Assembly (NCBI GenBank): GCA_002918705.1
Contig: PQKR01000004.1
Coordinates: 62,001 to 126,000 of the forward strand
Direction of reading: 5' to 3'
Source of the DNA: Escherichia sp. ESNIH1
Lineage (GTDB): Bacteria; Pseudomonadota; Gammaproteobacteria; Enterobacterales; Enterobacteriaceae
DNA length: 64,000 nt
Position 1 is the stretch's first letter, and every line of letters starts with the position of its first letter. Below, one piece after another: positions 38,293 through 47,493 of this stretch. Made by a program: the position numbers and the translations under genes. The notes beneath the pieces were generated by a model, which was not told the DNA's origin, made no database searches, and was given only the letters and a program-made list of their open reading frames with translations.

Positions 38293-39306
38293 ATGAGTAT
38301 CATTGAAACCTCAGCGTCGACGATGGCGCAGCAGCAATCTAACATTCTGCTGGATGTCAACGACCTGCGGGTCACCTTTAAAACGCCGGACGGTGACGTA
38401 ACGGCGGTAAATGACCTGAACTTTAGCCTGAGCGCGGGAGAGACCCTCGGTATCGTGGGTGAGTCCGGCTCTGGCAAATCGCAAACGGCGTTTGCGCTAA
38501 TGGGCCTGCTGGCCGCCAACGGCGTCATCGGCGGCTCGGCAAAGTTCAACGGCAGAGAGATCCTCAACCTGCCGGAGCGCGAGCTTAACCGGCTGCGTGC
38601 CGAGCAGATCTCCATGATATTCCAGGATCCGATGACCTCGCTGAACCCCTACATGCGCGTCGGCGAGCAGCTGATGGAAGTGCTGATGCTGCATAAAGGC
38701 ATGGGTAAAGCCGAGGCGTTTGAAGAGTCGGTCAAAATGCTCGACGCGGTTAAAATGCCAGAAGCGCGTAAGCGCATGCGCATGTATCCCCACGAGTTCT
38801 CCGGCGGGATGCGCCAGCGTGTAATGATCGCGATGGCGCTGCTGTGCCGTCCGAAGCTGCTGATCGCCGATGAGCCGACCACGGCGCTGGACGTCACCGT
38901 GCAGGCGCAGATTATGACCCTGCTCAACGAGCTGAAGCGTGAGTTTAATACCGCCATCATTATGATCACCCATGACCTCGGGGTGGTGGCGGGTATCTGC
39001 GACAAGGTGCTGGTAATGTATGCGGGCCGCACAATGGAGTATGGTGCCGCGCGTAACGTCTTCTATCAGCCTGCGCACCCGTACTCGATCGGCCTGCTGA
39101 ACGCCGTACCGCGTCTGGATGCGGAGGGGGAGTCCCTGCTTACTATTCCGGGTAACCCGCCGAACCTGCTGCGCTTGCCGAAAGGCTGCCCGTTCCAGCC
39201 GCGCTGTCCGCACGCGATGGAAATTTGTAATACGGCTCCGCCGCTGGAGGAGTTTGCCCCGGGCCGCCTGCGAGCCTGCTTTAAGCCGGTGGAGGAGCTA
39301 GTATGA
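38293..39306 (+). CDS. oppD: Oligopeptide ABC transporter ATPase OppD
   Basis: 337 residues. Cytoplasmic ATPase with Walker A GESGSGKSQT near residues 57-66, Q loop MIFQDPMTSLNP, signature FSGGMRQRV, Walker B LLIADEPTTALD and the H loop ITHDLGVV. The C-terminal oligopeptide-transporter extension carries the cysteine cluster CPFQPRCPHAMEIC that binds iron-sulfur in studied relatives. It heterodimerises with OppF and overlaps its start by four bases (ATGA-type). Confidence 0.98.
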   Translation: MSIIETSASTMAQQQSNILLDVNDLRVTFKTPDGDVTAVNDLNFSLSAGETLGIVGESGSGKSQTAFALMGLLAANGVIGGSAKFNGREILNLPERELNRLRAEQISMIFQDPMTSLNPYMRVGEQLMEVLMLHKGMGKAEAFEESVKMLDAVKMPEARKRMRMYPHEFSGGMRQRVMIAMALLCRPKLLIADEPTTALDVTVQAQIMTLLNELKREFNTAIIMITHDLGVVAGICDKVLVMYAGRTMEYGAARNVFYQPAHPYSIGLLNAVPRLDAEGESLLTIPGNPPNLLRLPKGCPFQPRCPHAMEICNTAPPLEEFAPGRLRACFKPVEELV

Positions 39307-40307
39307 CTACCCAGACCGAAGAGAGAAAAGTTCTGCTCGAAATTGCCGATCTGAAAGTGCATTTCGACATTAAAGATGGCAAGCAGTGGTTCTGGCAGCC
39401 AGCCAAAACCCTGAAGGCGGTGGACGGCGTGACGCTGCGCCTCTACGAAGGGGAGACCCTCGGCGTGGTGGGCGAGTCCGGCTGCGGTAAATCGACCTTT
39501 GCCCGCGCCATCATTGGCCTGGTGAAGGCCACCGACGGTAAGGTCGCCTGGCTGGGCAAAGATCTGCTCGGGATGAAGCCTGACGAGTGGCGCGATGTGC
39601 GCAGCGATATCCAGATGATCTTCCAGGATCCGCTGGCGTCGCTTAACCCGCGCATGAATATTGGCGATATCATTGCCGAGCCGCTGCGCACCTACCATCC
39701 GACGATGCCGCGTCAGGAAGTGCGTGACCGCGTAAAAGCGATGATGATGAAGGTCGGCCTGCTGCCCAACTTGATCAACCGTTATCCGCACGAGTTCTCC
39801 GGCGGCCAGTGCCAGCGTATCGGCATCGCCCGGGCGCTGATCCTTGAGCCGAAGCTGATCATCTGCGACGAGCCGGTCTCCGCGCTGGACGTGTCGATTC
39901 AGGCACAGGTGGTCAACCTGCTGCAGAAGCTGCAGCGCGAGATGGGCCTGTCGCTGATCTTTATCGCCCATGACCTGGCGGTGGTGAAGCACATCTCCGA
40001 TCGCGTGCTGGTGATGTATCTGGGCCATGCGGTGGAGTTGGGAACCTACGATGAAGTTTACAACAATCCGCTGCACCCCTACACCAAAGCGCTGATGTCG
40101 GCCGTGCCGGTGCCCGATCCCGATCTGGAGAAAAACAAGCAGATCCAGCTGCTGGAGGGGGAGCTGCCGTCGCCAATTAATCCGCCGTCAGGCTGCGTGT
40201 TCCGCACCCGCTGCCCGATTGCTGGACCGGAGTGCGCTCAGACACGTCCGGTGCTGGAGGGCAGTTTCCGCCACGCCGTTTCCTGTCTTAAGGTTGACCC
40301 GCTATAA
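39303..40307 (+). CDS. oppF: Oligopeptide ABC transporter ATPase OppF
   Basis: 334 residues, the E. coli length. Walker A GESGCGKSTFA near residues 55-65, Q loop MIFQDPLASLNPRM, signature FSGGQCQRIGIARAL, Walker B LIICDEPVSALD and H loop IAHDLAVV. The C-terminal extension has CVFRTRCPIAGPEC. Together with OppD it drives peptide import. It is the last gene of the operon; a strong terminator starts seven bases after the stop. TATAAT at 40303-40308 overlaps the stop and could serve the next gene. Confidence 0.98.
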   Translation: MTTQTEERKVLLEIADLKVHFDIKDGKQWFWQPAKTLKAVDGVTLRLYEGETLGVVGESGCGKSTFARAIIGLVKATDGKVAWLGKDLLGMKPDEWRDVRSDIQMIFQDPLASLNPRMNIGDIIAEPLRTYHPTMPRQEVRDRVKAMMMKVGLLPNLINRYPHEFSGGQCQRIGIARALILEPKLIICDEPVSALDVSIQAQVVNLLQKLQREMGLSLIFIAHDLAVVKHISDRVLVMYLGHAVELGTYDEVYNNPLHPYTKALMSAVPVPDPDLEKNKQIQLLEGELPSPINPPSGCVFRTRCPIAGPECAQTRPVLEGSFRHAVSCLKVDPL

Positions 40308-40313
40308 TCCCGC

Positions 40314-40340
40314 AGGGCTGGCATGAAGCCAGCCCTTTTT
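40314..40340 (+). terminator. Terminator of the opp operon
   Basis: AGGGCTGGC, loop ATGAA, GCCAGCCCT and five T. It lies between oppF and the channel gene 18 bp beyond, so the latter is probably expressed on its own. Confidence 0.92.
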
Positions 40341-40357
40341 CGTTGCGAGGATTAACC

Positions 40358-41206
40358 GTGTCCAACCGCTCTTTTTCGCTACGCCAAACGCTCTATCGTC
40401 GCCTGTTCGATCAGCAAACGCGCTCCGGTCGTCGTTTTGAAGCGTTATGCGGCCTGCTGGCCCTGCTGAGCGTCATCACTATTTTTATTGAATCCAGCAT
40501 GGGTAGCCAGTTGACCTTTACGCCTCAGGAGTGGCGGCTCTTTATCTGGATAGAGGTCGGTTTTACCTTCATATTTACCCTTGAATACATTTTGCGGGTC
40601 TTCGCATGGCCTAATCCTGTGCAGTACGTCTTTAGCTTCTGGGGCGTTATCGACCTGGCAACCATTCTGCCGCTCTACGTCCTGTGGCTCTGGCCGGAAC
40701 TGGCTATTCACTACTTCTTTGCCTGGCGGGCAATGCGGGCGATACGCGTGCTGCGCATCCTCAAGCTGCTGCGCTATATGCCGGCGTTGCATAGCCTCTG
40801 GCGCGCGGTCATTAATGCCCGACACCAGCTTATTCTCTTCTATGCGTTTGTCGGTATTGTCATGGTGTCAGCCGGCGCGCTGATGTACGCCATTGAAGGG
40901 GAAGCGAGCGGCTTTACCAGCCTGGGCGTAGCGGTCTATTGGGCGGTAGTGACGGTCACCACGGTTGGCTACGGCGATATTACTCCGCACACGGTGGCCG
41001 GGCGGTTTGTGGCCTCGGTGCTGATTTTAATTGGCTACTCGGTGATAGCGATCCCGACAGGGATCCTGACGGCGCAGATGAGCAGTGAGCTTCAGCAGAG
41101 AAAGCGTGCCCGCAGCTGTCCGCGCTGCCATCTGCATGACCACAACGCGGAAGCGCACTACTGCATGCGCTGCGGCGAACGACTGCCGAAGGCAGAAGAG
41201 GCGTAG
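40358..41206 (+). CDS. Voltage-sensor-type potassium channel with zinc-ribbon tail
   Basis: 282 residues from GTG at 40358, chosen because GCGAGG lies seven bases upstream. It has six membrane segments: an S4-like helix with regularly spaced arginines (RAMRAIRVLRILKLLRYMP, about residues 127-145) and the pore with the selectivity filter TTVGYGDITPH (about residues 203-213). Instead of the RCK domain of E. coli Kch, the C terminus has CPRCHLHDHNAEAHYCMRCG, a C-x2-C ... C-x2-C zinc ribbon. It is predicted to be a tetrameric inner-membrane K+ channel; gating stimulus is unknown. It is not the E. coli kch gene, which is a different architecture and place. Confidence 0.9.
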   Translation: MSNRSFSLRQTLYRRLFDQQTRSGRRFEALCGLLALLSVITIFIESSMGSQLTFTPQEWRLFIWIEVGFTFIFTLEYILRVFAWPNPVQYVFSFWGVIDLATILPLYVLWLWPELAIHYFFAWRAMRAIRVLRILKLLRYMPALHSLWRAVINARHQLILFYAFVGIVMVSAGALMYAIEGEASGFTSLGVAVYWAVVTVTTVGYGDITPHTVAGRFVASVLILIGYSVIAIPTGILTAQMSSELQQRKRARSCPRCHLHDHNAEAHYCMRCGERLPKAEEA

Positions 41207-41223
41207 CGCGGTCTTTACCGCGC
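41206..41223. other. Perfect hairpin between convergent channel gene and yciU
   Basis: GCGCGGT, loop CTTT, ACCGCGC: an 18-bp hairpin overlapping the channel stop and eight bases from the yciU stop. There is no T tract, so it may be a poor intrinsic terminator for both genes or an mRNA-end stabiliser. Confidence 0.6.
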
Positions 41224-41230
41224 CAGGGGA

Positions 41231-41581
<351 letters not shown>

Positions 41582-41595
41582 CTAATGGGCACGTT

Positions 41596-43056
41596 TTACA
41601 GCAACGGACTAAAGAAGTAAAACAGTCGCTCGACAATCCGCTGCCATAGCGGACGTTTCAACCAGCGCCTGACGTCCAGCAGGCGGGAGCGAGAGATATA
41701 GTCATCCTGCACCGCCGCCAGATCGCTGCCAAAACCGGCGTCGTCGATCACTAATGTTATTTCAAAATTGAGCCACAGACTGCGCATATCGAGGTTGACC
41801 GTGCCGACGAGGCTCAGCTCGCCGTCTACCAGCACGCTTTTAGTATGCAGCAGGCCGCCTTCGAACTGATATATTTTTACACCCGCCGCCAGCAGCTCGC
41901 TGAAAAAGGCCCGACTGGCCCAGCCTACGAGCAGGGAGTCGTTCTTACGCGGCAGAATAATGCTCACGTCCACGCCGCGCTGGGCGGCGGTGCAGATGGC
42001 ATGCAGCAGATCGTCACTGGGTACAAAGTAGGGCGTCGTCATGATCAGATACTCCCGCGAAGCGTAGACCGCGGTCAGCAGCGCCTGGTGGATCAGATCT
42101 TCCGGAAAGCCCGGGCCGGAGGCAATGGTATGGATCGTATGCCCGCTGGCCTGTTCGAACGGCATGATATTGGCGTCCGGCGGGGGAGGAAGAATACGCT
42201 TGCCGGTCTCAATCTCCCAGTCGCAGGAGTAAACCACGCCCATCGAGGTGGCGATAGGTCCCTCCATGCGCGCCATCAGGTCTACCCACTGGCCAACGCC
42301 CGCCTCCTGCTTGAAAAAGCGCGGATCCACCAGGTTCATGCTGCCGGTATAGGCGATGTAGTTATCAATCATCACCATCTTGCGGTGCTGACGCAGATCC
42401 ATCCGGCGCAGGAAGACACGCATCAGATTGACCTTCAGCGCCTCGACTACCTCTATACCCGCATTGCGCATCATTGCTACCCACGGACTGCGGAAGTAGG
42501 TCACGCTACCTGCAGAGTCGAGCATGAGACGGCAGTGAACGCCGCGGCGAGCCGCCGCCATCAGCGACTCGGCGACCTGATCAGCCATCCCTCCGGGGTG
42601 CCAGATATAGAACACCATCTCAATATTGTGCCGGGCAAGCTGGATATCGCGGATCAGCGCCTGCATCACATCATCAGAGGAGGTCAGGAGCTGCAGCTGG
42701 TTACCCTTCACGCCGCCGATACCCTGGCGACGCTCGCAGAGCTGAAAAAGCGAGGCGGCCACCTGGCTGTTCTCTTCGGCAAAGATATGCTTGCAGGCTT
42801 TAAGATCGTGGAGCCACTTCGCGGTGGAGGGCCACATGGCGCGCGCGCGCTCTGCTCGCCGCTTGCCGAGATGCAGCTCACCAAAAGAGAGATAGGCGAT
42901 GATCCCCACCAGCGGCAGGATATAGATGATCAATAGCCAGGCCATAGCCGAAGGGACGGCGCGGCGCTTCATCAGGATGCGTAATGTCACCCCGGCGATC
43001 AGCAGCCAGTATCCTAAAATGACCAGCCAACTCACAACGGTGTAGAAGGTTGTCAT
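41596..43056 (-). CDS. clsA: Cardiolipin synthase A
   Basis: 486 residues, the E. coli length. It condenses two phosphatidylglycerol molecules to cardiolipin and glycerol in the inner membrane. Two N-terminal membrane helices (about 4-26 and 38-60) precede two phospholipase D HKD motifs: [18 protein letters not shown] (about residues 224-241) and [18 protein letters not shown] (about residues 404-421). The frame is open 34 codons beyond the start used here, but [17 protein letters not shown] is the family start. It is upstream of yciU and divergent from yciY. Confidence 0.97.
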   Translation of the reverse strand: MTTFYTVVSWLVILGYWLLIAGVTLRILMKRRAVPSAMAWLLIIYILPLVGIIAYLSFGELHLGKRRAERARAMWPSTAKWLHDLKACKHIFAEENSQVAASLFQLCERRQGIGGVKGNQLQLLTSSDDVMQALIRDIQLARHNIEMVFYIWHPGGMADQVAESLMAAARRGVHCRLMLDSAGSVTYFRSPWVAMMRNAGIEVVEALKVNLMRVFLRRMDLRQHRKMVMIDNYIAYTGSMNLVDPRFFKQEAGVGQWVDLMARMEGPIATSMGVVYSCDWEIETGKRILPPPPDANIMPFEQASGHTIHTIASGPGFPEDLIHQALLTAVYASREYLIMTTPYFVPSDDLLHAICTAAQRGVDVSIILPRKNDSLLVGWASRAFFSELLAAGVKIYQFEGGLLHTKSVLVDGELSLVGTVNLDMRSLWLNFEITLVIDDAGFGSDLAAVQDDYISRSRLLDVRRWLKRPLWQRIVERLFYFFSPLL

Positions 43057-43199
43057 AGTTAAAAAAATCCTTTTCAGTGCGCCATACACTGAGTGTACGC
43101 ATAAGCATCCATCTGGCAAATAAAAACGGCGGAGAAAGCGCTGGTGCGGCGTCTGCAAGGGTCTATAATGAAACCTTCGTTATTAGCAGAGTTGCAGTC

Positions 43200-43373
43200 A
43201 TGAAGCGTAGTAGAACGGAAGTGGGGCGCTGGCGGATGCTTCGCCAGGCGAATCGCCGCAAAGCTCGCTGGCTGGAAGGCCAGTCGCGTCGTAATATGCG
43301 CATCCACTCAATCAGGAAGTGCGTGCTGAACCGTCAACGCAACGCGTTGCTGTTCGCTATTAACACGTATTGA
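43200..43373 (+). CDS. yciY: Small basic protein YciY
   Basis: 57 residues, the exact length and close sequence of E. coli YciY: MKRSRTEVGRWRMLRQANRR at the start and MRIHSIRKCVLNRQRNALLF near the end. Very rich in Arg and Lys, no signal or membrane segment. Its role is unknown; the charge suggests binding to nucleic acid, which is inference. The ATG at 43200 fits the family although the frame remains open further upstream. It lies between clsA and yciI. Confidence 0.9.
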   Translation: MKRSRTEVGRWRMLRQANRRKARWLEGQSRRNMRIHSIRKCVLNRQRNALLFAINTY

Positions 43374-43414
43374 GATCGTCTGAGGGCACACGCGGGTGCC
43401 CTCAGAATTAAAGC

Positions 43415-43711
43415 CTAGAATACTTTCTTATAGGGTTTAACCGACACGGTCTGGTAAACGCCCGCCGCGACGTAAGGATCGGCTTCCGCCCAGGCTTTTG
43501 CCTCCTCCAGCGATTCAAACTCAGCAATCACCGTTGACCCACTAAAACCTGCCGCGCCGGGATCGTTACTGTCAACCGCAGGCATCGGGCCTGCCGTCAG
43601 CAGGCGACCCTCGTCGCTTAGCAACTGAAGGCGTGCAAGGTGTGCAGGACGCACGGAGAGGCGTTTTTCGAGTGAGTCGGCAATATCTTCAGCGTAGATC
43701 ACATAAAGCAC
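43415..43711 (-). CDS. yciI: YciI family protein
   Basis: 98 residues from GTG at 43711. AAGGAG (43720-43725) is eight bases upstream of GTG but only two bases from the ATG at 43717, and the E. coli protein begins at the equivalent GTG (MLYVIYAQD). The YciI fold is a dimeric ferredoxin-like barrel with conserved His and Asp residues ([21 protein letters not shown]) proposed as an enzyme site; the reaction is unknown. It is divergent from tonB. Confidence 0.92.
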   Translation of the reverse strand: MLYVIYAEDIADSLEKRLSVRPAHLARLQLLSDEGRLLTAGPMPAVDSNDPGAAGFSGSTVIAEFESLEEAKAWAEADPYVAAGVYQTVSVKPYKKVF

Positions 43712-43865
43712 GGGCATAGCTCCTTAAATTATAAAATGACTCCTGGACGCTAACATACCTCGCAGGCTGCACGCTACCATCATGATTTTATGCGGCCTAA
43801 AATGCTAAAGCCGGACCGGATAAGCTTGCCTGCCCCCCTGAAAATGAGCGATAGATGTCATGGCT

Positions 43866-43898
43866 TATTGAATATGATTGCTATTTGCATTTAAAATC
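43866..43898 (+). promoter_or_regulatory. tonB promoter with Fur-box-like sequence
   Basis: TTGAATATGATTGCTATTTG followed by CATTTAAAATC matches the E. coli tonB promoter, where Fur covers the -35/-10 region. The Fur-like half sites ATATGATTGCTATTTGCAT are imperfect. Confidence 0.6.
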
Positions 43899-43935
43899 AG
43901 GGCCTGGCTTTTCAACTGAAACGATTATGACTGCA

Positions 43936-44673
43936 ATGACCCTTGATCTACCTCGCCGCTTTCCCTGGCCGACGCTGCTGTCTGTTGGTATTCACGGTGC
44001 TGTTGTGGCGGGCCTGCTCTACACGTCAGTACATCAGGTTATTGAACTGCCCGCTCCCGCGCAGCCCATTGCCGTCACTATGGTCACGCCTGCCGAGCTT
44101 GAGCCGCCTCAGGTTGTACAGCCCCCGCCCGAGCCGGTGGTAGAGCCGGAACCTGAGCCGGAGCCGGAGCCCATCCCCGAGCCGCCAAAAGAGGCGCCGG
44201 TGGTCATTGAGAAGCCGAAACCCAAACCTAAGCCGAAGCCGAAACCCAAGCCGGAGAAAAAGGTTGAGAAGAAGATCGAGCAGCCGAAGCGTGAGGTCCG
44301 CCCGGTCGAGACGCGTCCGACCGCACCGCTGACCAATACTGCGCCGTCGCGTCCGCTGACCAGTTCAGCACCCGCTACCAGCAAGCCGGTGACTTCCGCG
44401 CCGACAGGCCCACGCGCGCTGGCGCGTAACCAGCCGCAGTATCCAGCCCGCGCCCAGGCGCTGCGCATTGAGGGCCGGGTGCGCGTGAAGTTTGATGTCA
44501 CCGCCGACGGTCGCGTGGAGAACGTGCAGATCCTCTCTGCCCAGCCGTCGAATATGTTTGAGCGCGAGGTGAAATCGGCGATGCGTAAATGGCGCTACGA
44601 GGCAGGCAAACCGGGCAATGGTTTGATTGTGAATATCGTCTTCCGTCTTAACGGTGGGGCGTCGGTGGACTAA
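43936..44673 (+). CDS. tonB: Energy-transducing protein TonB
   Basis: 245 residues from ATG at 43936 (239 in E. coli). It spans the inner membrane once and passes energy of the proton gradient, through ExbB/ExbD, to outer-membrane receptors for siderophores and cobalamin. The membrane anchor has Ser16 and His20 (LLSVGIHGAVVAGLL); then come a Glu-Pro run (about 70-82) and a Lys-Pro run (about 96-108), both slightly longer than in E. coli, and the C-terminal domain with NQPQYPARAQALRIEGRVRV containing the TonB-box-binding region. An ATG nine bases earlier is an alternative start. It should be iron-repressed. Confidence 0.95.
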   Translation: MTLDLPRRFPWPTLLSVGIHGAVVAGLLYTSVHQVIELPAPAQPIAVTMVTPAELEPPQVVQPPPEPVVEPEPEPEPEPIPEPPKEAPVVIEKPKPKPKPKPKPKPEKKVEKKIEQPKREVRPVETRPTAPLTNTAPSRPLTSSAPATSKPVTSAPTGPRALARNQPQYPARAQALRIEGRVRVKFDVTADGRVENVQILSAQPSNMFEREVKSAMRKWRYEAGKPGNGLIVNIVFRLNGGASVD

Positions 44674-44694
44674 GGGCCAACCGTTGAACGCGAC

Positions 44695-44723
44695 AAAAAA
44701 GCCTCCATACGGAGGCTTTTTTT
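44695..44723. terminator. Bidirectional terminator between tonB and yciA
   Basis: AAAAAAGCCTCC, loop ATAC or less, GGAGGCTTTTTTT, with the last bases overlapping the yciA stop region. Confidence 0.92.
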
Positions 44724-45123
44724 ATGCTTGCGGGGGAAGGGCGCGGGGCTTGCCTTCGCTGTCTACCGCCACATAGATAAACAGCGCCTCGGTAGCCTTA
44801 TAGCGCTGGCCGATGGGCTCGGAAGAGACCTTCTTCACCCAAACCTCAACGTTGATGGTCACCGAGGTATTACCGCGTTTGACGCAGCGCGCATAGCAGC
44901 ATACCACGTCACCCACCGCAACTGGACGCAAGAAGGTCATGCCGTCGACCCGCACGGTGACCACGCGACCATGAGCGATCTCTTTCGCCATGATCGCCCC
45001 CCCCATGTCCATCTGGGACATCAGCCAGCCACCAAAAATATCACCGTTGGCGTTGGTATCCGCTGGCATCGCCAGGGTGCGTAATACCAGCTCGCCCTGA
45101 GCGGCTTCGTTTACGTTGGTCAT
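44722..45123 (-). CDS. yciA: Acyl-CoA thioesterase YciA
   Basis: 133 residues. A hotdog-fold cytoplasmic thioesterase that hydrolyses a wide range of acyl-CoAs. The core NANGDIFGGWLMSQMDMGGAIMA (in pieces, residues about 21-43) carries the catalytic Asp of the family, followed by VTVRVDGMTFLRPVAVGDVV. The start ATG overlaps the yciB stop by one base (TGATG), giving a yciC-yciB-yciA unit. Confidence 0.95.
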   Translation of the reverse strand: MTNVNEAAQGELVLRTLAMPADTNANGDIFGGWLMSQMDMGGAIMAKEIAHGRVVTVRVDGMTFLRPVAVGDVVCCYARCVKRGNTSVTINVEVWVKKVSSEPIGQRYKATEALFIYVAVDSEGKPRALPPQA

Positions 45124-45662
45124 CAGGACTTATCTTCCTGTGGCAGGTGGCGATAGATATAGATGCCACTCAGCAGAGTAAAGAGTAGCGTCAGGGCAGT
45201 TAAACCAAACACCTTAAAGTTGACCCAGATGTTTTGCGGCAGCCAAAACGCGATATAGATATTGGCCAGCCCGCAGACAATGAAAAAGAGCGCCCAGGCG
45301 ATATTCAGCTTTGACCATACCGCTTCCGGCAGGGCGATCTCTTTACCCAGCATGCTCTGGATCAGCGGCTTTTTCATCACCCACTGGCTAAAGAGCAGCG
45401 CACCAGCGAACAGGGCGTAGATTACGGTCACTTTCCACTTAATAAATTCATCGTTATGGAAAAAGAGCGTCAGGCCACCAAACACCGCGACCAGCACGAA
45501 GGTCACCAGCGCCATTTTTTCAACTTTGCGGTAACGTACCCAGCTATAAATCAGCACGACCGCCGTCGCGACGATCAGTGCGGCCGTACCGGCATAGATG
45601 TCATAGAGCTTATAAAAGGCAAAAAACACAATCAGCGGTAAAAAATCAAGAAACTGCTTCAT
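45123..45662 (-). CDS. yciB: Inner-membrane septation/envelope protein YciB (IspA)
   Basis: 179 residues, the E. coli length. Five to six hydrophobic helices starting [20 protein letters not shown]. The family is linked to cell envelope synthesis and septation, interacting with elongation and division proteins in E. coli; the exact activity is unknown. It overlaps yciA by one base and follows yciC after 51 bp on the same strand. Confidence 0.95.
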   Translation of the reverse strand: MKQFLDFLPLIVFFAFYKLYDIYAGTAALIVATAVVLIYSWVRYRKVEKMALVTFVLVAVFGGLTLFFHNDEFIKWKVTVIYALFAGALLFSQWVMKKPLIQSMLGKEIALPEAVWSKLNIAWALFFIVCGLANIYIAFWLPQNIWVNFKVFGLTALTLLFTLLSGIYIYRHLPQEDKS

Positions 45663-45713
45663 TCTTCGATTCCGTTATAGGCGCAGCCTGCACGTTCGGC
45701 AGGCTGCGGGATG

Positions 45714-46457
45714 TTAAGGGCGGATCAGCATATAAAGACGATAAAGATAAACAAGCAGCGCCGCCGAGATCAAATTGCTGAGGGTATTAGCAACGATAGC
45801 GCCCACCGTTGGTGTCAGGACGGCAAAGTTAGGGGCGAACATCAGCAGCAGGGTTTTTGCCAGTAGCCAGCCTATTACCGCCGGGGCAACCAGGCGCATG
45901 TTGGCCCAACCCATACGCATGCTGTTACGGATCGACTGAAATACGCCCATTTTATCCTGCACCATCATCACTGGCGCAAAGGCGAGGAGGATCGCAAGGA
46001 TAACGCCGGGAACCACGATAAACATGATACCGATCTGCACCATAAAAGTAGTCAGGAAGATCAGGATAAACAGCTTTGGCAGCACCGGGGCGCTGGCCCC
46101 AATGGCCCGCAGGGCGCTAACCCGATGGCCCGCCGAGATCAGCTGGATCATCAGCAGCATGCCGCCCGCCAGAATGGCGTTGCCAAACAGTCCGGAAAAG
46201 GTGGAGGCGGCAGAAGCGCGCAGCAGCACCTGCTGCTGTTCCGGCGTCATGTTTTGCACCAGTTCAAACAGCCCCGCGCTGCCGGACAGGTTATCACCCT
46301 CGCGCAGAACGGCAAGCTGCTCGTCGCTGGGTGAAAAAACATGGCCAAGCATTACCGTGATAAACGCACACAATAAGGCAATCAGTAAAATGGTGACGAA
46401 CTGATTGCGAACAAAATTTCCCGTGTCACGGTAAACGGACTTCGCCGTGATAGACAT
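45714..46457 (-). CDS. yciC: Inner-membrane protein YciC (UPF0259)
   Basis: 247 residues, the E. coli length, beginning [20 protein letters not shown], with AAGGAGAG just upstream. The frame remains open 42 codons further, but without a ribosome site. Six hydrophobic segments; function unknown. It is divergent from ompW across 345 bp. With yciB and yciA it forms a conserved three-gene unit. Confidence 0.94.
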   Translation of the reverse strand: MSITAKSVYRDTGNFVRNQFVTILLIALLCAFITVMLGHVFSPSDEQLAVLREGDNLSGSAGLFELVQNMTPEQQQVLLRASAASTFSGLFGNAILAGGMLLMIQLISAGHRVSALRAIGASAPVLPKLFILIFLTTFMVQIGIMFIVVPGVILAILLAFAPVMMVQDKMGVFQSIRNSMRMGWANMRLVAPAVIGWLLAKTLLLMFAPNFAVLTPTVGAIVANTLSNLISAALLVYLYRLYMLIRP

Positions 46458-46631
46458 GCACTCTCCTTGAGTAAACCGGTGTTGATTTGCTGGCAATTGT
46501 AACCTGGTTAGCGGCGGAGTGGCAGCACTCTGCCATGTATGGAAAAGCATAGCTTTGTAAAGCGGCCTCCTTTGCCCACCCACATTGAGTAATTTGTAAC
46601 CGAAATTACGTATTGAAAGATTTTGCGAAAG

Positions 46632-46690
46632 TTGATCTACATCAGAAACGAGGATTTTGCTGATTATTAAGGAAAATTAATCCAGATCAA
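46632..46690 (+). promoter_or_regulatory. Two FNR-like sites upstream of ompW
   Basis: TTGATCTACATCAG (46632-46645) and TTAATCCAGATCAA (46677-46690) each match the FNR palindrome at nine of ten positions. Their centres are 45 bp apart, that is about four turns, and lie roughly 127 and 82 bp before a start estimated near 46765. Confidence 0.6.
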
Positions 46691-46715
46691 TGAATGTTAC
46701 TTTACAGGGTTAAAT

Positions 46716-46758
46716 GTGATCTGCGTTAGATCACTTTGTACTTCAATGTAGGTATATT
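46716..46758 (+). promoter_or_regulatory. ompW core promoter with perfect inverted repeat
   Basis: GTGATCT, spacer GCGTT, AGATCAC (46716-46734) is a perfect 7-5-7 inverted repeat. TATATT at 46753-46758 is the likely -10; no good -35 is present, consistent with an activator bound near -40. Confidence 0.55.
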
Positions 46759-46802
46759 CACCGCGCCATAAAAAATAACCATATCAATGGAGCGGAAAAA
46801 GA

Positions 46803-47438
46803 ATGAAAAAATTAGCGGTGGTAGCGTTGGTGTTAAGCGCATTTTCAGCTGGGACCTATGCCCATGACGCGGGCGAGTTTTTTGTGCGTGCCGGTTCAGC
46901 GACGGTAAGACCGACCGAAGGATCCGACAACGTGCTGGGCAGTCTGGGTGGATTTAACGTTAGCAACAATACCCAGCTTGGCCTGACCTTCACCTATATG
47001 GCAACGGAGAACGTCGGCATCGAGCTGCTGGCCGCTACGCCGTTCCGCCATCATGTGGGAACCGGCCCGACGGGCAATATTGCGACCGTAGAGCATCTGC
47101 CGCCAACCCTGATGGCCGAGTGGTACTTCGGGGATAGCAGCAGCAAGGTTCGCCCCTATATTGGCGCCGGTGTGAACTACACCACCTTCTTTGATGAGAA
47201 ATTTAACGATACCGGTAAAGCGGCGGGCCTCTCTGACCTGAACCTGAGTGACTCCTGGGGCGCAGCGGGCGTCGTAGGGCTGGACTATCTCATCAACCGC
47301 GACTGGCTGATTAACGCCTCAGTTTGGTACATGGATATCGATACCGACGTGAAATTCAAGGCGGGAGGGGTACAGCAGACGGTCGATACGCGTCTCGATC
47401 CGTGGGTGTTTATGTTCTCTGCAGGCTATCGTTTCTGA
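46803..47438 (+). CDS. ompW: Outer-membrane protein OmpW
   Basis: 211 residues against 212 in E. coli. Signal peptide KKLAVVALVLSAFSAGTYA, then an eight-stranded barrel with a hydrophobic channel. Typical stretches are GEFFVRAGSATVRPTEGSDN, NTQLGLTFTYMATENVGIELLAATPF and the C-terminal aromatic signature MFSAGYRF ending in Phe. Proposed to admit small hydrophobic compounds and linked with anaerobic and stress adaptation. It has FNR-like sites upstream. In E. coli yciGFE follow; here trpA follows on the other strand. Confidence 0.97.
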   Translation: MKKLAVVALVLSAFSAGTYAHDAGEFFVRAGSATVRPTEGSDNVLGSLGGFNVSNNTQLGLTFTYMATENVGIELLAATPFRHHVGTGPTGNIATVEHLPPTLMAEWYFGDSSSKVRPYIGAGVNYTTFFDEKFNDTGKAAGLSDLNLSDSWGAAGVVGLDYLINRDWLINASVWYMDIDTDVKFKAGGVQQTVDTRLDPWVFMFSAGYRF

Positions 47439-47450
47439 GCCTGGGATTCA

Positions 47451-47485
47451 GGTGAGAAACGGGCCGATAAAGCCTGTTTCTCACC
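47451..47485. other. Hairpin between convergent ompW and trpA
   Basis: GGTGAGAAAC and GTTTCTCACC form a perfect 10-bp stem around 15 bases. There is no U tract on either strand, so any termination would depend on pausing or Rho. Confidence 0.7.
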
Positions 47486-47493
47486 CTGCCTAA

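Noticed and set aside
43380-43406. Terminator after yciY
   Set aside because: CTGAGGGCAC and GTGCCCTCAG pair well, but no T tract follows on either strand, so I do not call it an intrinsic terminator.
43715-43717. ATG start for yciI
   Set aside because: It stands two bases after AAGGAG, too close for initiation; GTG at 43711 has eight-base spacing and matches the E. coli start.
46715-46735. CRP site upstream of ompW
   Set aside because: TGTGA and TCAC are present but separated by 11 bases, not the six needed by CRP; the perfect symmetry is 7-5-7.
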